A stretch of 9,197 nucleotides of DNA from CAYRVF01 sp964427535 (lineage in GTDB: Bacteria; Chloroflexota; Ktedonobacteria; Ktedonobacterales; JADMIN01), in NCBI GenBank assembly GCA_964427535.1, contig CAYRVF010000163.1, positions 1 through 9,197 of the forward strand, written 5' to 3'. Below are positions 6,199-9,197 of the stretch, one piece after another. The notes under the pieces are model-generated. The model was not told the origin of the DNA. It did not search any database and was given only the letters and a program-made list of their open reading frames with translations. Position numbers and translations under genes: made by a program. Each line of letters opens with the position of its first letter. Within the stretch, counting starts at the first letter, position 1.

Positions 6199-6951
6199 AT
6201 GAGTGAGACGCGCAAGTACCCGCAGGCCGTCGAGGAGACCATCGCGACGTACGACCAGATCGCGGCCAATTACGCCGAGCGCAACGAGCACCGCCACGCG
6301 CATTGGGGCGAGCGCATGGAGAGTTTCATCGACATCCTCGCCGAGAACGACGCCGAACGCCCCCTGCCGGAGATGGGCCGGCCGGGCGACGACGCGACGC
6401 TGGAAGAGTATCTGCAGCTCGTGCCCGTGCTGGATGCGGGTTGTGGCGGTGGCCGCGACACCCGGCTGCTCGCGGCGTACGATCTGCCGGTGCTGGGCGT
6501 CGACCTCTCGCAGGGCATGCTGGATGAAGCTGGCGAGCGCACAGCGCGCCGGTTGCCGAAAGGCTATATCCGCTACGCGCTGATGGATCTGCGCCGGCTG
6601 GAGATTCCTGATGGCGGTTGTCGCGGCGTGTGGTGTTCGGCGTCACTATTGCACGTGCCCCGGCATGTCGCGCCGCGCGCTGCTGGCGAGATCGCACGCG
6701 TCACACGCTCCGGCGGGCCGGTCGCCGTCTTTCTCAAGGCGCGCACCGGAGACCGCCCCACCGAGGAAATGCTCGACTACGAGTACCTGGAGCTGCCAGG
6801 CGTGCGCCGCTACTACTCCTATTACACACGCGATGAGGCGGTTGCCTTGCTGGAGGACGCCGGGCTGCGCGTGATCGACGCGACCGAGCTACGTACAGAC
6901 CGTCTTCCGTCGGCCTCCGATTGGGTGACGATTCTCGCGCGCAAGCCGTAG
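6199..6951 (+). CDS. SAM-dependent methyltransferase, class I
   Basis: Small-molecule type Rossmann methyltransferase of 250 residues, cytoplasmic; acceptor unknown. The N-terminal helix TIATYDQIAANYAER (15-29) is the usual cap of the Methyltransf_11/25 families. Motif I is VLDAGCGGGRDTRLL at 77-91, the SAM-ribose acidic residue is D102 in LGVDLSQGML, and D130 in ALMDLRRL is the adenine-contact acidic position. CSASLLHVPRH (146-156) is motif II and RVTRSGGPVAVFLK (167-180) motif III; the C-terminal YYSYYTRDEAVALLEDAGLRV (205-225) is typical. Between cap and motif I lies about 45 residues, longer than usual, with a charged Pro/Gly stretch (50-68). ATG 6199 is preferred over 6163 because an AGAAGGG-like site (6181-6187) precedes it and conservation begins near residue 12. 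The gene stands alone, divergent from the minus-strand set and unrelated in sequence to its methyltransferase beyond the fold. Confidence 0.87.
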   Translation: MSETRKYPQAVEETIATYDQIAANYAERNEHRHAHWGERMESFIDILAENDAERPLPEMGRPGDDATLEEYLQLVPVLDAGCGGGRDTRLLAAYDLPVLGVDLSQGMLDEAGERTARRLPKGYIRYALMDLRRLEIPDGGCRGVWCSASLLHVPRHVAPRAAGEIARVTRSGGPVAVFLKARTGDRPTEEMLDYEYLELPGVRRYYSYYTRDEAVALLEDAGLRVIDATELRTDRLPSASDWVTILARKP

Positions 6952-7070
6952 TCAAACTGAACTCTGCCCCGTGCCGTGCCACCACCCGAGTCAGGGCCAT
7001 TCGCAGGCACGCGGAGGCGCGCAACTACTCGTCAACCATACGGGGTATAGCGGAGCGCGGCTGAGAGAGG

Positions 7071-7076
7071 TACAAT
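7071..7076 (+). promoter_or_regulatory. Probable -10 box of the BON-domain gene
   Basis: TACAAT, identical to the -10 box of the peroxiredoxin promoter, lies 43 bases before the start codon. The -35 region is poor. Transcription would start near 7083, just before the hairpin at 7089-7106. Confidence 0.4.
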
Positions 7077-7088
7077 ATCGGGGATTGG

Positions 7089-7106
7089 GCGGGGTGTGTG
7101 CCCCGC
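7089..7106 (+). repeat. GC hairpin in the leader of the BON-domain gene
   Basis: GCGGGG and CCCCGC pair exactly around a six-base TGTGTG loop. The stem ends one base before the AAAGGAG ribosome site and would sit near the 5' end of the mRNA. Confidence 0.5.
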
Positions 7107-7119
7107 GAAAGGAGCCGCA

Positions 7120-8097
7120 ATGATCGCTATCTCCGGCCCCGCACGCTACTTCTTTCTGCGTCGAATGCGGGGCGCCCGTGAAGATGTTGCCAACTGGCCA
7201 CCAGAGATAAAGCCACTCTCCGAGCCGGAGAACGTCGTCGCCGTCGCCGTGTATATGCACCCGGGCGAGGGTGGCTGGCAGGCGGAGCCCAAGCTCGCCG
7301 AGGCCGATCTGAACGCCGACGCGGGCGGCGCGTTCGTGTTCACCCGCGCGACCACGCTCGGCATCGCCGACGAGGCACGGCGCGGCAATGTCGGCTTCGA
7401 CCTGCTGGGCGTGCGTGTAGCGCAACCAGACGAGAAGGGCCCTGAGTTCGCGACCCATCTGCTCGTGCGTCCGCTCTTCGGCGCCGCGACGAAGCGGATC
7501 CTCGCGGCGCCTATCGATCGCCTTGTGCTCAGCGCGTACGTCGAACACGGTGACCGCGCCGAGGCCCAGCTCGACCTGAAGCTCAGCCCAGAGGAGCTCG
7601 CACGTCTGCCGCAATATCTGCCCGATCCAGTGGTCGAGCGTCTCGCGAACCGCGCGCTCGACGACGCGGTGCTCTCCGCCCGCGCGCGCAACGAGATCAA
7701 GCCCGAGGTGAAGGCCGGACGCGTCACCCTCTACGGTGTCGCGGAGCTCAGCAGCACCGGCGACCAGGCACGCGACGCGCTGGAGCAGACACCGGGAGTG
7801 GTGGAAGTCTCCGATCAGCTCCTCTATCGGGAGCAGCTTCCCGATCGGGTGGCGCAGGCGCTTGCCTCGCGCGGCCTCGGGCATATCGACGTGCTCAGCG
7901 AGCACGGCCTGATCGTGCTGAGCGGCGTCGTCCCCGACAACGCCTCGCGCCACAAGGCGAAAGACATCGCGCTGCGTATCCCAGGCGTGCGGGGCGTCGT
8001 GGTCAACGACCTGCAGGTCGCGGAACCACTCGCAACGGCCGAAGCACAGCAGACGGAGCCGACGTCTCACTCGACGACCGCCAACACTCACGCCTGA
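7120..8097 (+). CDS. PRC-barrel-like protein with two C-terminal BON domains
   Basis: A 325-residue protein of unknown role. Residues about 38-165 resemble a degenerate PRC-barrel repeat: HLLVRPLFGAATKRILAAPIDRLVL (113-137), then DLKLSPEELARLPQYLPD (152-169), follow the common pattern LVR-GLFG-I-VPLDxI...LxLSxEELxALPxYxPD. Two BON domains follow, at about 170-235 (helix VVERLANRALDDA, strand GRVTLYGVAEL, PGVVEVSDQLLY) and 239-301 (LPDRVAQALASRG, GLIVLSGVVPD, PGVRGVVVNDLQV), each with the typical glycine of the central turn. BON domains bind membranes or large ligands and occur in envelope-stress proteins; here there is no signal peptide or membrane helix, so a cytoplasmic or membrane-surface role is inferred. 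A Ser/Thr-rich tail ends the protein. ATG 7120 is chosen because AAAGGAG stands five bases upstream; the GTG at 7096 lies inside the hairpin. BON identity is good, PRC likeness moderate. Confidence 0.8.
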   Translation: MIAISGPARYFFLRRMRGAREDVANWPPEIKPLSEPENVVAVAVYMHPGEGGWQAEPKLAEADLNADAGGAFVFTRATTLGIADEARRGNVGFDLLGVRVAQPDEKGPEFATHLLVRPLFGAATKRILAAPIDRLVLSAYVEHGDRAEAQLDLKLSPEELARLPQYLPDPVVERLANRALDDAVLSARARNEIKPEVKAGRVTLYGVAELSSTGDQARDALEQTPGVVEVSDQLLYREQLPDRVAQALASRGLGHIDVLSEHGLIVLSGVVPDNASRHKAKDIALRIPGVRGVVVNDLQVAEPLATAEAQQTEPTSHSTTANTHA

Positions 8098-8110
8098 TCG
8101 ACTCCCGATA

Positions 8111-8116
8111 TATACT
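8111..8116 (+). promoter_or_regulatory. Probable -10 box of the GNAT gene
   Basis: TATACT, within TATATACT, starts 13 bases after the BON gene stop and would place transcription start near 8123, exactly before the nested repeats. No strong -35 box is visible; that region would lie inside the end of the BON gene. Confidence 0.4.
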
Positions 8117-8123
8117 CGACGCG

Positions 8124-8164
8124 CCCCTGGCCCTGACCGGTCAGGGGTTCGTCATCTCCAGGGG
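8124..8164 (+). promoter_or_regulatory. Nested inverted repeats in the GNAT leader (operator or RNA switch candidate)
   Basis: CCCCTGG (8124-8130) and CCAGGGG (8158-8164) are exact reverse complements and enclose a perfect 16-bp palindrome, CCCTGACCGGTCAGGG (8131-8146). The right outer arm contains AGGGG, the best ribosome site for the GNAT gene, so the outer stem would hide it. The left outer arm can instead pair with CAGGGG (8142-8147), so two foldings compete. As DNA, the palindrome just downstream of the start site is a good shape for a dimeric repressor. Confidence 0.5.
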
Positions 8165-8173
8165 ATGATGCTG

Positions 8174-8755
8174 ATGACGCCTCCGCACTCGCCGTCGCCA
8201 ATGACGTTTCATCCGGTTGAAATCGCCCGCTGGGAGGACGTGCTGCGGCTGTTCGAGCATCACGGCAATCCTGGCTATTGCTGGTGTATGCGCTGGCGCG
8301 TGCCGAGCGGCGACTTTCAGCCCCTTGGGTCCGACGGACGGCGAGACGCACTTCGCGAACGGGTGAGCGCTGGCGTCCCCATCGGCATCCTGGGATACGT
8401 CGGCGATGAGCCGCTGCTCTGGTGCTCCGTCGCCCCGCGCGAGACGTATGTCGCACTGGAACGCTCGCGGCTCTTGAAACGGCTCGACGACGCCCAGATA
8501 TGGTCCGTCGTCTGCTTCTACCTGGACCGCACGATTCGTGGCCAGGGCTACACCCTCCCCGCGCTTCGAGCCGCCGTCGACTTCGCGGCAGCCGGAGGCG
8601 CACAGGTGGTGGAAGGCTATCCGTTTGATCCGACGACGCGCGCATCTGGCAGCTACGGATGGATGGGCTCGCCGTCACTGTTCCAGCGGGCGGGCTTCAC
8701 CGAAGCAGCACGCGCGGAGAACGGCCGCCTGACTATGCGGTATGACCTCCGCTGA
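8174..8755 (+). CDS. GNAT family N-acetyltransferase
   Basis: Acetyl-CoA-dependent acetyltransferase of 193 residues; acceptor unknown, cytoplasmic. The CWCMRWR segment (36-42), EPLLWCSVAPRETYVALERSRLL (79-101) and IWSVVCFYLDRTIRGQGYTLPALRAAVDFAAAGGA (109-143) match a GNAT subgroup common in actinobacteria and Chloroflexota. The acetyl-CoA pyrophosphate loop is RGQGYT at 122-127, slightly relaxed from R/QxxGxG/A at the last position. VVEGYPFDP (145-153) and RAGFTEAAR (172-180) are the closing strand and helix. The cysteines C36, C38, C84 and C114 are notable, the first two in the conserved CWC. Start: ATGs at 8165, 8168, 8174 and 8201 share the frame; 8174 is chosen because AGGGG is nine bases before it, while 8165 and 8168 are too close. 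A hairpin ends the gene's transcript 23 bp beyond the stop. Confidence 0.85.
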   Translation: MTPPHSPSPMTFHPVEIARWEDVLRLFEHHGNPGYCWCMRWRVPSGDFQPLGSDGRRDALRERVSAGVPIGILGYVGDEPLLWCSVAPRETYVALERSRLLKRLDDAQIWSVVCFYLDRTIRGQGYTLPALRAAVDFAAAGGAQVVEGYPFDPTTRASGSYGWMGSPSLFQRAGFTEAARAENGRLTMRYDLR

Positions 8756-8777
8756 GCGGGCGTGCCGCATATCGGGT

Positions 8778-8819
8778 GCTGGCCCCCTCTCTCGCCATAA
8801 GGCGGGGGAGGGGGCCAGC
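8778..8819 (+). terminator. 19-bp hairpin between convergent genes (terminator or REP-like repeat)
   Basis: Arms 8778-8796 and 8801-8819 pair along all 19 positions around an ATAA loop, with two G-U pairs (8790:8807, 8792:8805) on the plus transcript; those would be A-C mismatches on the minus transcript. It sits between the GNAT stop and the carboxylase stop. No T-run follows on either side. The G-rich right arm is partly repeated at 8820-8830 (GGGAGGGGGCC). Its GGCCCCCTCTC...GAGGGGGCC style recalls dispersed REP-like units of GC-rich genomes. Confidence 0.65.
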
Positions 8820-8837
8820 GGGAGGGGGCCGCGCCCA

Positions 8838-9197
8838 CTACATCCGAAACACGCCAAACGTCGTCTCCGGGATGGGCGCGTTCAGCGCGGCGGCGATGCC
8901 CAGGCCCAGCACGTCGCGTGTATCGACCGGATCGAGCACGCCGTCGTCCCACAGCCGCGCCGTGCTGAAATAGGGATTGCCCTCGTCCTCGTACTTCTCC
9001 AGGATGGGCGCCTTGAACGCGTCCTGCTCGTCCGGGGTCATCGTCTTGCCACGCGCGGCTAGGCCTTCCATCCGCACGGTCAGCAGCGTGCTTGCGGCTT
9101 GCTCGCCACCCATGACGGAGATGCGGGCGTTCGGCCACATCCACAGCTGGCGTGGACCGTATGCTCGGCCGCACATGCCATAGTTGCCCGCGCCAAA
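8838..9197 (-). CDS. Acyl-CoA carboxylase beta (carboxyltransferase) subunit, methylcrotonyl-CoA type (partial, N-terminus off right edge)
   Basis: C-terminal 119 residues of a biotin-dependent carboxyltransferase, which moves CO2 from carboxybiotin to an acyl-CoA; full-length members have about 530 residues. The fragment opens FGAGNYGMCGRAYGPRQLWMWPN, followed by ARISVMGGEQAA: GNYGMCGRAY and MWPNARISVMGGEQAA are hallmarks of methylcrotonyl-CoA (and the related geranyl-CoA) carboxylase beta subunits, unlike the propionyl-CoA type. Then come FKAPILEKYEDEGNPYFSTARLWDDGVLDPVDTRDVLGLGIAAALNAP, the usual C-terminal helix region with WDDGVLDP. It ends TTFGVFRM and a TAG stop at 8838. The frame is open to the right edge. 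Methylcrotonyl-CoA carboxylase acts in leucine breakdown; the alpha (biotin) subunit is not in the window. Family is firm, substrate likely. Confidence 0.92.
   Translation of the reverse strand, partial: FGAGNYGMCGRAYGPRQLWMWPNARISVMGGEQAASTLLTVRMEGLAARGKTMTPDEQDAFKAPILEKYEDEGNPYFSTARLWDDGVLDPVDTRDVLGLGIAAALNAPIPETTFGVFRM

Noticed and set aside
6991..8091. Minus-strand open frame of 366 codons opposite the BON protein
   Set aside because: Antisense shadow rich in Arg/His/Glu without motifs; the plus strand has a ribosome site and two BON domains.
8653..9174. Minus-strand frame of 173 codons overlapping the carboxylase and the GNAT end
   Set aside because: It is a frame-shifted reading of the carboxylase gene that runs through the intergenic hairpin; the carboxylase frame has the conserved GNYGMCGRAY and MGGEQAA blocks.
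1..9197. tRNA, rRNA, CRISPR array, transposase, phage or toxin-antitoxin genes
   Set aside because: No cloverleaf, no evenly spaced direct repeats, and no transposase, integrase or toxin motifs seen in any frame.

Overview
The window is 9.2 kb of GC-rich bacterial chromosome with ordinary gene density. It holds 11 supported protein genes (two cut by the window edges), no RNA genes, no insertion sequences and no CRISPR. Several features would suit an aerobic, GC-rich bacterium, possibly of the Chloroflexota: a 2-oxoacid dehydrogenase E1 whose alpha and beta parts are fused, a PRC-barrel-like/BON protein, a LaeA-like methyltransferase, and strong GGAG Shine-Dalgarno sites with TTGAC-/TAtAAT-type promoters. 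That placement is a guess from gene types and base composition, not proof.

Left part (1-2824). On the minus strand lie the N-terminal 369 codons of a fused E1 alpha/beta 2-oxoacid dehydrogenase (probably branched-chain type, running off the left edge) with its own TTGCGC-18-TATAAT promoter, and upstream of it a YbaK-type Cys-tRNA(Pro) deacylase. Divergent from these, on the plus strand, is an alpha/beta hydrolase with an intact Ser-Asp-His triad.

Middle part (2825-5941). A 1-Cys peroxiredoxin with a clear promoter is followed by a cysteine-containing homologue of the glycine/sarcosine/betaine reductase selenoprotein B family. Converging on it from the right is a minus-strand set of three genes: a 69-residue unknown protein, a LaeA-like SAM methyltransferase and a 95-residue protein of probable dimeric alpha/beta-barrel (ABM/EthD-like) type. 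Gaps of about 100 bp separate these three, so co-transcription is possible but not shown.

Right part (5942-9197). A second SAM methyltransferase, a PRC-barrel-like/BON protein and a GNAT acetyltransferase run on the plus strand, each with its own leader. The BON leader has a GC hairpin just before the ribosome site. The GNAT leader has a perfect 16-bp palindrome nested in a 7-bp inverted repeat that covers the ribosome site. A 19-bp hairpin separates the GNAT gene from a convergent gene for the beta subunit of a methylcrotonyl-CoA-type carboxylase (C-terminal 119 residues, cut by the right edge).

The genes do not form one evident pathway. The two edge genes could both serve leucine/branched-chain acid breakdown, but they lie over 7 kb apart. 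I found no convincing new multi-gene system. The items most worth a second look are the GNAT leader, the Cys-form selenoprotein B homologue, and the three-gene minus-strand set.
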